DNA of 64,000 bases. It comes from Actinosynnema sp040640215 (GTDB taxonomy: Bacteria > Actinomycetota > Actinomycetes > Mycobacteriales > Pseudonocardiaceae). The notes beneath the pieces were generated by a model, which made no database searches, was not told the DNA's origin, and was given only the letters and a program-made list of their open reading frames with translations. Numbering within the stretch: position 1 is the first letter of the stretch; each line of letters opens with the position of its first letter. Positions 18,523 through 27,053 of this stretch are shown here, piece after piece. The position numbers were made by a program, and so were the translations under genes. The stretch spans positions 248,001 through 312,000 of the forward strand of contig NZ_JBFABG010000008.1 in NCBI RefSeq assembly GCF_040640215.1. The letters run 5' to 3'.

Positions 18523-20706
18523 TCAGCGTGACACCGACCCCTTTTCCGCGAGCTCGGCGTCGGTCGACAGCGTTGGCGGCGCGGGGTTGTCGGTGCCGCC
18601 GTCCTCCCGGATGCCGAAGCGCGTGTGCAGCGCGCGGAGCGGCTTGGGTGCCCACCAGTTCGCACGGCCCGCCAGCTTCATCGCGGCGGGCACGACCAGG
18701 GCCCGCACGATCGTCGCGTCCACCACCACCGCGATGAACATGCCCACGCCGATGAGCTTGATGAAGGTGATGCCGGACAGCGAGAACGCGGCCACCACGA
18801 TCACGAAGAGCAGCGCCGCGTTCGTGATCAGCCCGCCGGTGCCGCTCAGCCCCCGGGCGACGGCCTCGTCGTTGTCGCCGGTCGCCTGGTAGTGCTCGCG
18901 CATCCGGGACAGCAGGAACACCTCGTAGTCCATCGACAGGCCGAAGATGATCGCGAACACCAGGATCGGCATGGACGGCTCGATCATGCCCGTCGGGGTG
19001 AAGCCGAGCAGGCCCGACAGGTGGCCGTCCTGGAAGATCCACACGAGCGCGCCGAACGTGGCCGACAGCGACAGCAGGTTGACCGCGATCGCCTTGATCG
19101 GCAGCAGCACCGATCCGAAGGCGAAGAAGAGCAGCAGCAGCGTGACCAGGACGATGATCAAGGCCATCCACGGCAGCCTGTCGCCCAGGTCGTCGAGCTG
19201 GTCGACGAGTTCGGCCGTCGGGCCGCCCACCAGGACGGTCGCACCGGGCGGGGGCGAGAGGGCGCGGATGTCGGTGACGATGGCGCGCGCCTCGCCGGAC
19301 ATCCGGTCGACCGGGTAGGTGACGGTGATGCGGGCGGTGCTGCCCGCGACCCCGGTGACGACGGCGTTGGCCACGTTCGGCAACTGGTCGACCCGGGCGG
19401 CGAACCCGGTGGCGGCGTCTTGTCGGACGTCCCGCAGGACGACCGTGACGGGGTTGGTCCCGTTGTCGGGGAAGCGCGTGCTCAGCGCCTCGGACACCGC
19501 GCGCGTCTCGGTGCCCTGGGGCAGCATCCGGGCGTCGATGCCGCCCCACGACACGTGCAGGAACGGCAGGCCGAGCGCCAGCACCAGCGCGACGGGCGCG
19601 AGCAGGAACAGCAGCGGGCGGCGCATCACGACCCGCGCCAGGCGCGCCCACCCGGTCCGCTCGCGGTCACGCCGCCGGGCCAGCCACTTCGGTGCGCCCG
19701 CGTTCACCTTCGGCCCGAGCACCGCGAGCAGGGCGGGCAGCACGGTGAGCGCGGCCAGGAGGTCGACCAGCACGGTGGCGACCCCGCCGAAGCCCATCGA
19801 CCTCAGGAACGTCTGCGGGAAGATCAGCAGGGTCAGCAGGGACACCGCGACGGTCACGCCGGACACGGCCACGGTGCGGCCGGCGGTGGCGACGGTCCTG
19901 GCCACGGCGTCCTCGGTGGTGCCGCCTCGGGCGAGTTCCTCGCGGAAGCGCATCACCATGAACAACCCGTAGTCGATCGCGAGACCGAGGCCGAGCAGGG
20001 TGGTGACGTTGATCGAGTAGATCGAGACGTCGGTGAACAGGGTCAGCAGGTGCAGCACGGCGAACGAGCCGAAGATCGCGACCGCGCCGATGGCCAGGGA
20101 CAGGCTCGCCGCGACGACGCTGCCGAAGATGACGATCATGACGACCAGCAGCACCGGCGTCGCGATGCCCTCGGCGATGCCGATGTCCTTCTTGACCTGG
20201 TCGGAGATGAGCTTCTGGGTGACGACCTGGCCGCCGATGCGCGTGGTCAGCCCTTCGGCGGCGGCCTTCTCCCGGATCATCGGCAGGTGCACGCGGCGGG
20301 CCTTCTCGTCCACGCCCTCCAGTTGCAGCACGGCGTAGGTGGACTTGCGGTCCTCGCTGACGAACTGCGGCGAACCGGTGTCGAAGTAGCCGCGCACCGA
20401 CAGCACCTGGTCGGCGGGCAGCGCGGCGAGTGCCGCGGTGACGGCGGCGCGGTACTCCGGGTCGTCGACGGTGCGGTCGGCGGACTCGTAGAGCACGACC
20501 ACGTCCGAGTCCCGGCGTCCGAGGTCGGCGGTTTCCGCCTCGGCGGACAGCGCGCTCTCACTGCCGGGCACCTCGAAGCCGCTGGACGAGCTGAGCGACC
20601 CGAAGACGCCCAGGCCCCACACGACGGCCGTGACCAGGACCATCGCGGAGCCGACCAGGATCGCCTTGCGCCTGCGGTAGACGAAGCGACCCCATGCGTC
20701 GAACAT
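18523..20706 (-). CDS. MMPL-family RND lipid/hydrophobe exporter
   Basis: 727 residues, normal for actinobacterial MMPL proteins. A first TM helix near residue 17 (ILVGSAMVLVTAVVWGLGVF) is followed by an extracytoplasmic porter loop, TM2-6 (including GLAIDYGLFMVMRFREE), a second loop, and TM8-12 (including GLSMDYEVFLLSRMREHY). The duplicated RND plan is complete. MMPL pumps export lipids, glycolipids or polyketides using the proton gradient. It is the last gene of the PKS operon, 68 bp after the KR-pseudoDH gene, with a small palindrome in the gap, so it may also have its own control. Confidence 0.93.
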   Translation of the reverse strand: MFDAWGRFVYRRRKAILVGSAMVLVTAVVWGLGVFGSLSSSSGFEVPGSESALSAEAETADLGRRDSDVVVLYESADRTVDDPEYRAAVTAALAALPADQVLSVRGYFDTGSPQFVSEDRKSTYAVLQLEGVDEKARRVHLPMIREKAAAEGLTTRIGGQVVTQKLISDQVKKDIGIAEGIATPVLLVVMIVIFGSVVAASLSLAIGAVAIFGSFAVLHLLTLFTDVSIYSINVTTLLGLGLAIDYGLFMVMRFREELARGGTTEDAVARTVATAGRTVAVSGVTVAVSLLTLLIFPQTFLRSMGFGGVATVLVDLLAALTVLPALLAVLGPKVNAGAPKWLARRRDRERTGWARLARVVMRRPLLFLLAPVALVLALGLPFLHVSWGGIDARMLPQGTETRAVSEALSTRFPDNGTNPVTVVLRDVRQDAATGFAARVDQLPNVANAVVTGVAGSTARITVTYPVDRMSGEARAIVTDIRALSPPPGATVLVGGPTAELVDQLDDLGDRLPWMALIIVLVTLLLLFFAFGSVLLPIKAIAVNLLSLSATFGALVWIFQDGHLSGLLGFTPTGMIEPSMPILVFAIIFGLSMDYEVFLLSRMREHYQATGDNDEAVARGLSGTGGLITNAALLFVIVVAAFSLSGITFIKLIGVGMFIAVVVDATIVRALVVPAAMKLAGRANWWAPKPLRALHTRFGIREDGGTDNPAPPTLSTDAELAEKGSVSR

Positions 20707-20737
20707 CCCTGCCCCCTCTGCTGCGAAAACCGTTGAA

Positions 20738-20748
20738 TAACGGCGTTA
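20738..20748. promoter_or_regulatory. Small palindrome upstream of the MMPL gene
   Basis: TAACG-g-CGTTA is a perfect 5-bp inverted repeat with a one-base centre, in the 68-bp gap before the exporter ATG. Another TAACG follows 20 bp on (aataacgtgac). This is a plausible repressor site (many TetR-type pump repressors bind such palindromes) but short enough to occur by chance. Confidence 0.3.
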
Positions 20749-20774
20749 CAATCGCGTTGGTGAGAATAACGTGA

Positions 20775-23018
20775 CTAACTCGGCACCCAGCGTGATTTCG
20801 ACAAGCCGATCAGGGGAAAGTTCCCGGCCCCGGTCACCAGGAACGCGTCATCGGCCGCCGTGACCTCGCGCGCCGGCACGCCGGAGCCCACCCCGTGCAG
20901 GTCGAGCCGGTCCGCCCGCCACCGCACCGCCCCGGCGTCCGCGCGGGACACCGCCAGCGCCGCCTCCAGGTGTCCGACGGGCAGCCGGAACTCCGGCGGG
21001 TCGGTGCGCACGACCAGGTCGGCCGGGCGGGACGGGCGCACGGACGTCGTCCACCCGCCGGCACCCTCCCGCCACGGCCCGACGTCCACCGCGTAGGGCC
21101 GCCACCGGTAGTCCGCCCCGGACCGCCGGGGGCGCGCCGCCGGGGCGGGCGACCAGCGCGGCTCCGGGCGCGGGCCGAACGCGAACACCGCGCCGGCGAC
21201 CGGCTCGCCGGCGCGCAGCAGTTCCACCCGCACGCGCCACGGGTTCGCCGTCCCGACGACCCGCGCGCGCCGCAGCAGCACGCACGACCCGTGCGGCACG
21301 GCGAGGCCGGGCGTCCACGCCCACAGGTCCTCCGCGGTCGCGATCGCGTCCGGACCGGTCGGCGGCGCGAGCCACTCCGCGCCCGCCAGCAGGTACTCCA
21401 GCGCCAGCGACACCGGGACGCCGGGCGCGCCGCCCGTGCGCACGTCGTCGAGGAACGCCGCCCAGCCCGCCTCCACCCGGTGCGCGGTGTCGAACAGCCG
21501 ACCGGGCTGGTAGGCCGTCACCTCCCCGAGCAGGAACCGCCGGGTGAGCAGGGGTGCGCGGTTCGCCCAGTCCGACGGCACGACGAGGCCGGCGAGCTGC
21601 CCCGGCGTCACCGCGCCGATCTCGGAGAGGAACCCGACCTCGCCGCGACCCGCGTGCGCGAGCTCCGAGCGCCACGCCGCCAGGCCCGCCGCGACCGGGA
21701 TCGGCCGCATGTACCGGGCCGCCGCCTCCAGGTTGGTGATCAGGCCCAGTCCGTCCCAGGTGGGCCAGGACAGCGACTTCACCGGGTACGCCAGCCGGTG
21801 CCCCGCCCACATCGCCAGCCGGGCCAGGCCGTCGTTGGCCGCCGCGTAGTCGACCTGGCCGACCATGCCGCCGTAGCGACCGGTGAGCGAGCCGACCGCG
21901 CACAGCGCTTTCAGCGGCCGGTCCCCCAGCGCCGCCAGCAGGTGGGAGAACCCGTCCACCTTCACCGCGATGACGGCGAGCACCTGGTCCGGCGTCTTGT
22001 TGGCCAGCCTGGTGGGCGCGTCGACGCCGGCGTTGTGCACCACGAACGCCAGGCGCGGCCCGGCCGACGCCACGAGTGCGGACACGCTCGCCGCGTCGGT
22101 CACGTCGCACACCTCGTAGCGGACCCTGGCACCGGCCGCGCGGGCCCTGGCGAGGTTGGCGACCACGCTCCGCGCTTCGCGCATCCGCCGGATCCGGGCG
22201 CGCACGGCGGGCAGCGGGTCGACGCGATCCCGGTAGGCGGCCTTCGTCAGCTCCTCGAAGCGCCCGTCGTCCGCCGTGGACCAGTCCTCGTCCGGGCCGG
22301 GCAGCGGACCGCGACCGCTGACCACGACCTCGCAGCCGGTGCGCGAGGCGACGTCGAGGGCGAACTCGAACCCGATGCCGCGCCCGCCGCCGGTGATCAG
22401 CACCAGGTCGGTCGGCTCGATGACGATCTCCGCGCCGTCGACGGCGGCGGCACGCGGCAGGATCGTCCACCGCCGGTCGCCGCGCACGCCGACCTCCAGC
22501 GGGCCGTCGGCGAGCAGCTCGGCGACCAGCGCCGCACCGGGGTCGTCCACCGGGCCGAGGTCGACCACCCGCACGCCGCACACCGGGAACTCCCGGGGGA
22601 GCGTCTTCGCCAACCCGGCCCACGCCCCGGAGAGCGGGAGCGCGTCCGGCTGGTCGGCCAGACCCATCGTGCCGCCCAGCGACGTGACCGCGAGGTACCG
22701 CAGCCTGCCCGCCGCCGACTCGTCCGCCCAGTCGCCGTAGACGGCGCGCAGCGCTGCCACGGTCCGCCGCATCGCGGGCCGCCAGTCCTCGCCGCCGGTG
22801 CCGCACAGCGCCAGGTCGACGATCACGTCCACGGGCCCGTCGGCGTCCTCCCGGACCACGCCGCCGAGCCCGCGCACGGCCTCCGCCACGGTCGCGCGCA
22901 GCGCCGCCGTGCCGTTGAGCACCAGAACGCTCCTCGTCGCCAGCACGCCCGGCGGCGGTGGAGCGAGGCGGCCCAGCGGGTGCAGCGACAACGTCTGCCG
23001 CAGCAGGCCCCCGGTCAC
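20775..23018 (-). CDS. PKS-type ketoreductase with degenerate dehydratase-like domain
   Basis: 747 residues. Residues ~1-190 form a structural subdomain (LVLNGTAALRATVAEAVRGL). The catalytic KR has the NADPH motif LITGGGRGIGFEFALDVASR, catalytic Ser in AVGSLTGRYGGMVG and Tyr/Asn in VDYAAANDGLARLA. The C-terminal ~330 residues resemble a dehydratase hot-dog region (RLFDTAHRVEAGWAAFL, PGVPVSLALEYLL), but the catalytic HxxxGxxxxP motif is absent, so it is probably a structural pseudo-DH. This organisation is typical of PUFA/enediyne-like synthases rather than FabG. The GTG at 23018 overlaps the P450 stop (GTGA); upstream open frame is shadow of the P450. Confidence 0.85.
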   Translation of the reverse strand: MTGGLLRQTLSLHPLGRLAPPPPGVLATRSVLVLNGTAALRATVAEAVRGLGGVVREDADGPVDVIVDLALCGTGGEDWRPAMRRTVAALRAVYGDWADESAAGRLRYLAVTSLGGTMGLADQPDALPLSGAWAGLAKTLPREFPVCGVRVVDLGPVDDPGAALVAELLADGPLEVGVRGDRRWTILPRAAAVDGAEIVIEPTDLVLITGGGRGIGFEFALDVASRTGCEVVVSGRGPLPGPDEDWSTADDGRFEELTKAAYRDRVDPLPAVRARIRRMREARSVVANLARARAAGARVRYEVCDVTDAASVSALVASAGPRLAFVVHNAGVDAPTRLANKTPDQVLAVIAVKVDGFSHLLAALGDRPLKALCAVGSLTGRYGGMVGQVDYAAANDGLARLAMWAGHRLAYPVKSLSWPTWDGLGLITNLEAAARYMRPIPVAAGLAAWRSELAHAGRGEVGFLSEIGAVTPGQLAGLVVPSDWANRAPLLTRRFLLGEVTAYQPGRLFDTAHRVEAGWAAFLDDVRTGGAPGVPVSLALEYLLAGAEWLAPPTGPDAIATAEDLWAWTPGLAVPHGSCVLLRRARVVGTANPWRVRVELLRAGEPVAGAVFAFGPRPEPRWSPAPAARPRRSGADYRWRPYAVDVGPWREGAGGWTTSVRPSRPADLVVRTDPPEFRLPVGHLEAALAVSRADAGAVRWRADRLDLHGVGSGVPAREVTAADDAFLVTGAGNFPLIGLSKSRWVPS

Positions 23019-24349
23019 ACGCCCACCGATTCGCGCAGGCGCAGGCGGACGCGCACGCCGTGCTGCGGTCGCAGCGAGATCATCGACTGGCCGTACCGCA
23101 GGAACCGGCCGGGCACCGCCTCCAACCGGAACCGCCGCAGCACCATCGCGACGATGGTCCGCAGCTCCAGCAGCGCCATCTCCTTGCCCACGCACAACCT
23201 CGCGCCGCCCCCGAACGGGAAGTAGCTCAGCCTGGCGCGCTCCCGGCCCGCGTCGCCCGCGAACCGGCGCGGGTCGAACGCCTCCGGGTTCTCCCACACG
23301 TCCGGGTCGCGGTGGCTGACCAGCGGCGACAGCAGGATCGACGTGCCGCCCGGCACGTCGTAGCCGCCCAGCACGTCGTCGTCCACCGCGTCGCGCGGGA
23401 ACGTCCAGATCGGCGGGTAGAGGCGCAGCGCCTCGTCGACGGCGTGTCCGGTGCTCTCCAGGCCGGGCAGGTCCTCGGCACCGGGCGCGCGGTCGCCCAG
23501 CACGCGGTCCACCTCGGCCACCAGCTCCTCCTCGACGTGGCGGTGGTTGGCGATGGCCCACAGCGCCCAGCACGCGGAGGTCGCGGTGGTCTCGTGGCCC
23601 GCGAGGTAGACGGTGAGCAGTTCGTCGCGCACCTGGCGGTCGGTCCACCCGGCCCGCTCGACGAGGTCGACGAGCCGGCCCTCGCCGGTGCGGGCGTGGT
23701 TGGCCCTGATGTCGTCGATCAGCGAGGTGAAGAACCGGTCGATGTGCCGGACCCGGTGGTTGCGGGCGGTCGGGGCCCAGCGGGGCAGGTACTCGGAGAG
23801 CAGGCCGCGCGGAAACATCAGCTCCATGCACGCGTCACCGATCCGCTTCATCGCGGGCACGGCTTCGGCGGGGTCGTAGCCGAACAGCGACCGGCTCAGC
23901 GTGACCAGCGTCAGCCGCAGCATCTCGTCGAGCAGGTCGACCGGTTCGCCCGCGCGCGCCTTGACCTCCCAGCGGTCGAGCATCTCCGCGGTCGCCTCGA
24001 CCACGCTCGGCACGATCGCGTTCACCACGCCGCTGTGGAACGCGGGCTGCACCACGCGGCGGTGCGCCTTCCACACCGGGCCGTCCGTGGTCAGCAGGCC
24101 GTCGCCCATCACCAGCCTGAACTGCTCGTAGAGCTTGCCCCGCACGTAGTTGCGGTTGTTCTCCACCAGCACCCGGTACACCGCCGCCGGGTCGGTGACC
24201 AGGTGCATCGGGTAGGGGCCGATCTTGAGCCGCACGACACCGCCGTGGTCGCGACGCAGGCCGAGCAGGAACTCCGCGGGCGCGGCGCGCCACTGGGGCA
24301 GGTTGCCCAGCAGCGGCAGGCCGCGCGGTCCCGGTGCGATGGTGCTCAT
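23015..24349 (-). CDS. Cytochrome P450
   Basis: 444 residues. The I-helix motif is AGHETTATSACW, the ExxR motif lies in DEALRLYPPIWTFPRDA, and the heme-binding loop FGGGARLCVGKEMALLELR places the ligand Cys at residue 386. The N-terminal ITAPGPRGLPLLGNLPQW-type sequence (here APGPRGLPLLGNLPQW) is of the CYP102/fatty-acid-hydroxylase-like class with no transmembrane anchor. It should hydroxylate or epoxidise a fatty-acyl or polyketide chain using separately encoded redox partners (none in the operon). An SD precedes the ATG 31 bp after the DH gene. Confidence 0.95.
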   Translation of the reverse strand: MSTIAPGPRGLPLLGNLPQWRAAPAEFLLGLRRDHGGVVRLKIGPYPMHLVTDPAAVYRVLVENNRNYVRGKLYEQFRLVMGDGLLTTDGPVWKAHRRVVQPAFHSGVVNAIVPSVVEATAEMLDRWEVKARAGEPVDLLDEMLRLTLVTLSRSLFGYDPAEAVPAMKRIGDACMELMFPRGLLSEYLPRWAPTARNHRVRHIDRFFTSLIDDIRANHARTGEGRLVDLVERAGWTDRQVRDELLTVYLAGHETTATSACWALWAIANHRHVEEELVAEVDRVLGDRAPGAEDLPGLESTGHAVDEALRLYPPIWTFPRDAVDDDVLGGYDVPGGTSILLSPLVSHRDPDVWENPEAFDPRRFAGDAGRERARLSYFPFGGGARLCVGKEMALLELRTIVAMVLRRFRLEAVPGRFLRYGQSMISLRPQHGVRVRLRLRESVGV

Positions 24350-24380
24350 GGGTACTCCTCCACGGGATCTTCCACGGTGG

Positions 24381-25379
24381 TCAGACGGGGATGGGGCCTG
24401 GTGCGGCGGTCGGCCTGCCCGGCACGCCGTCGGGCAGCGCGCGCAGGTGGCGGCCCTCCAGCACGTCGAAGTAGCCGACGACGAGCCCGGTCACGTCCTT
24501 GAGCTGGGCGAGCACCCGGCCGTCGGGGGCGGCGGCGACGACCCGGCCGCCCGGCTCGGCACCGAGTACGACGCCGCGCGGGCTGCCGGTCAGGTCGACC
24601 ACCCCGCCGAGCGCGCCCAGGGCGACGTCGTGCGCCCCCGAGTACAGGTCGACCCGGCCGACCCCGGTCGGCACGGACACCGGCACGTACCGGTCGTCGA
24701 GCAGCTCGACCCCGCTCAGCCTCAGCATCCCGTCGAGCAGCAGGGCGGGGGTGGTGAAGCGCTCGAACACCGAGCCGGGCCGGGCGGGCGCGGTGTAGGC
24801 GGCCCGCGCCCCCAGCGGGTGCAGGCGCGTGCCCGCCGTGCTGCGGAACGGCCCGGCGAGCCGGACGGGTGCCCCGTCGGCGTGGTACGGGTCGGGCACG
24901 GGCAGCTCGGCCGAGGCGGGCCAGGCGTCCCAGGTGGGCGGGCGGGGGTGCGCGTCGGCCAGCACGACCCGGACCGCGCAGTGCTGCCGGTCCGCGACCA
25001 GCACCTGCCCGGAGCGGGCCACCACGTCGGCCACCACGGTCACGTCGACCACGGTCACGTCCTGGTCGGCCGCCCGCAGTTCGGCCAGCACCCGCAGCGG
25101 GCCGCGCGCCGCCGCGCCGAGCTTGACGAACCGGTCGAAGGTCAGGTCGCGGAACCCGGTAACCACGCGGCCCGGCGCGAGCAGCGCGGCGGCCTGCGCG
25201 GCCATCTCGGCGGCGAAGCAGCCGGGCAGCGTCGGCACACCGTCCACGGTGTGGTCGAGCAGGTAGTCGTCGCGCCCGTCGAGCAGCCGGGTGACGACCG
25301 CTCCGGTCGCGGTGCGCTCCACGTGGTCCTGGTAGAAGCCGGCGGGTCGGGTGTCGGGTGCGCTTCCGGTGGCGGTCAC
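24381..25379 (-). CDS. Stand-alone PKS/PUFA-type dehydratase (hot-dog) protein
   Basis: 332 residues. The N-terminal hot-dog contains the catalytic HxxxGxxxxP motif in LLDHTVDGVPTLPG, followed by FAAEMAAQAAALLAPG, the central-helix region of PUFA/PKS dehydratases. The second hot-dog half contains PDPYHADGAPVRLAGPFRST and TPALLLDGMLRLSGV, matching the double-hot-dog architecture of the KR-DH protein encoded upstream. It should dehydrate a beta-hydroxyacyl-ACP. The GTG at 25379 with AGGA upstream lies 10 nt after the SDR stop. Confidence 0.85.
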   Translation of the reverse strand: MTATGSAPDTRPAGFYQDHVERTATGAVVTRLLDGRDDYLLDHTVDGVPTLPGCFAAEMAAQAAALLAPGRVVTGFRDLTFDRFVKLGAAARGPLRVLAELRAADQDVTVVDVTVVADVVARSGQVLVADRQHCAVRVVLADAHPRPPTWDAWPASAELPVPDPYHADGAPVRLAGPFRSTAGTRLHPLGARAAYTAPARPGSVFERFTTPALLLDGMLRLSGVELLDDRYVPVSVPTGVGRVDLYSGAHDVALGALGGVVDLTGSPRGVVLGAEPGGRVVAAAPDGRVLAQLKDVTGLVVGYFDVLEGRHLRALPDGVPGRPTAAPGPIPV

Positions 25380-25389
25380 CGCGGTGTCC

Positions 25390-26142
25390 TCACTCCTCGA
25401 TCGCCGGTCGGGCGGCGGCGTGCAGGCCGGGGACGACCCGCCGGCCGGCAGCCGGCAGCCGCCACCAGCGCGGCACGTACCGCTCCGCCGTGCGTCGGCG
25501 CACCGACCGGGCGACGGCCTCGGCCACCGCGGTGTCGGTGGTGACGGTCCAGCGCCGCAGCGGGCTCGCCCGCCTGGCGCGGTGCCGGAAACCCTCGGTG
25601 CGCGCGTAGCCGGGCAGCACGAGTCCGAAGTGGACACCGCGGGGCCGCTCCTCGGCGTGCAACGCCTCGGTCCAGCCGCTGAGCGCGAACTTCGCGGCCG
25701 AGTACGCGCCGGACCCGGCCAGGCCGATCCGGCCGGCCACGCTGGACACCACGACCACCACCGACGGCCGCGACCGGCGCAGCAGCGGCAACAACTCCTC
25801 GGTGAGCCGGACGTGCGCCTCGAAGCCCAGGTCGAGCGCGCGGCGGACGTGGCCGCTGCCGGTCTCGGCGAACGTGCCGCCGAAGTGCGCCCCGGCGTTG
25901 TGCACCAGGACGTCCAGCCGGCCGAACTCCTCCTCGACCCGGTCGGCCACCCGCCGGGCGGCGGTGGGGTCGGTCAGGTCCTCGGCGAGCACCCGCGCGC
26001 CGCCGATCCGGGCCGCGGTCTCGGCCAGCCGGTCGGCGCGGCGGGCCACGAGCACCAGCCGCGCACCGGGTTCGCGGCCCAGGCGCACCGCGGTGGCCGC
26101 GCCGATCCCGCTCGACGCGCCGGTCACCAGGACCACGCTCAC
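25390..26142 (-). CDS. Short-chain dehydrogenase/reductase
   Basis: 250 residues. The classical SDR motifs are LVTGASSGIGAATAVRLG (cofactor), VLVHNAGAHFGG (NAG), VVSSVAGRIGLAGS (Ser) and YSAAKFALSG (YxxxK). The C-terminal region (RRWTVTTDTAVAEAVARSVR) resembles SDRs that work on lipophilic ketones. The GTG start overlaps the lipid-kinase stop by 4 nt (GTGA), placing it in the PKS operon. It probably reduces or oxidises a tailoring intermediate, possibly a P450-generated alcohol (inference). Confidence 0.88.
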   Translation of the reverse strand: MSVVLVTGASSGIGAATAVRLGREPGARLVLVARRADRLAETAARIGGARVLAEDLTDPTAARRVADRVEEEFGRLDVLVHNAGAHFGGTFAETGSGHVRRALDLGFEAHVRLTEELLPLLRRSRPSVVVVVSSVAGRIGLAGSGAYSAAKFALSGWTEALHAEERPRGVHFGLVLPGYARTEGFRHRARRASPLRRWTVTTDTAVAEAVARSVRRRTAERYVPRWWRLPAAGRRVVPGLHAAARPAIEE

Positions 26143-27053
26143 CGGTCGCCGTCCGCTCCGCCGGCCTGCGGCACGACCAGCGCGCCCGGTTCGCCGGTGA
26201 TGGTGAACGGCGGCGGGGGCAGCGCCTCGCCGTCGGCGCAGACGAGCAGGCCGGGGTTGGCCACGTGCACCGACCGCACGCGGAACCTCCGGGTCGAGGT
26301 GTCCGACGCGCGGGGTACGCCGCTGAACAGCCGCCCCACCGTGCCGAGCGTCGCCACGAGGTTGTTGGGCCCCATCGTGGCGACGTCGAGCAGGCCGTCG
26401 TCGAACCGGGCCGACGGGCAGACGTGCAGCTTGCCGCCGAACCTGCGCGTGTTGCCGACCGCGAACAGGACGGCGGGCAGCGTCGCCGCCACGCCGTCGA
26501 GCTCCACCTCGTAGACCTCCGCGCGGAAGCTCGGGAGCTGGAGCACGGCGGCCACGTCGTAGCGGCGCGGGCCGGAGGGCCAGCGCAGCCTGCCTCCCCG
26601 CTCCGCGACCGAGGCCGCGTAGCCGATCATGAGCACGCTGGCGTACCGCACCGACCGGCCGTCCGGGTAGTCGATCCGCGCCAGGTCCACCTCCCGGGTG
26701 CGCCCGGCCGCCAGCGCCGCGCCCACCGACCGGGCGGCGTCGACGGGGTCCGGCGGCAGGCCCAGCGCGTCGGCCAGGTCGTTGCACGTACCGGTGGGCA
26801 CCAGCCCGATCGGCGTCCGCCCGCCCGCGACGGCTTGCAGCGCGGTGTGGAACGTCCCGTCGCCGCCGATCGCGACCAGCGCGTCCGTCCCGCGCTCGAC
26901 CGCCTCGCGGTAGCCGGCGAGCGCGTCGGCCGCGCTCCGCGTGGTCAGCACCTCCACGTCGACGTGCCGACCCAGCGCGTCCAGCACCGCGTCCAGCCGC
27001 GTGCCGTGCCGACCGCCGCCGGCGGTCGGGTTCAGCGCGACGGTGACCCTCAT
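26139..27053 (-). CDS. Diacylglycerol/sphingosine-kinase-like lipid kinase
   Basis: 304 residues. The DAGK catalytic-domain signature is complete: an N-terminal LNPTAGGGRHG, then the nucleotide motif VAIGGDGTFHTALQAV (GGDGT), followed by GLVPTGTCNDLADALGLP. The second beta domain ends in VCADGEALPPPPFTITGEPG. These enzymes phosphorylate lipid hydroxyls such as diacylglycerol with ATP. Both ends overlap operon neighbours (ATGA with MFS, GTGA with SDR). A lipid kinase within a PKS operon is unusual and suggests a phosphorylated lipid or polyketide intermediate or product. Confidence 0.9.
   Translation of the reverse strand: MRVTVALNPTAGGGRHGTRLDAVLDALGRHVDVEVLTTRSAADALAGYREAVERGTDALVAIGGDGTFHTALQAVAGGRTPIGLVPTGTCNDLADALGLPPDPVDAARSVGAALAAGRTREVDLARIDYPDGRSVRYASVLMIGYAASVAERGGRLRWPSGPRRYDVAAVLQLPSFRAEVYEVELDGVAATLPAVLFAVGNTRRFGGKLHVCPSARFDDGLLDVATMGPNNLVATLGTVGRLFSGVPRASDTSTRRFRVRSVHVANPGLLVCADGEALPPPPFTITGEPGALVVPQAGGADGDR

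Noticed and set aside
18523..20706. MMPL protein as a drug-resistance gene unrelated to the PKS
   Set aside because: It is on the same strand only 68 bp after the last PKS gene and such pumps commonly export lipid-like products; independent function is possible but less likely.
23019..23831. Upstream extension of the KR-pseudoDH frame
   Set aside because: It lies inside the P450 gene in another frame and reads Arg/Pro-rich; the GTG at 23018 with a GTGA overlap is the natural start.
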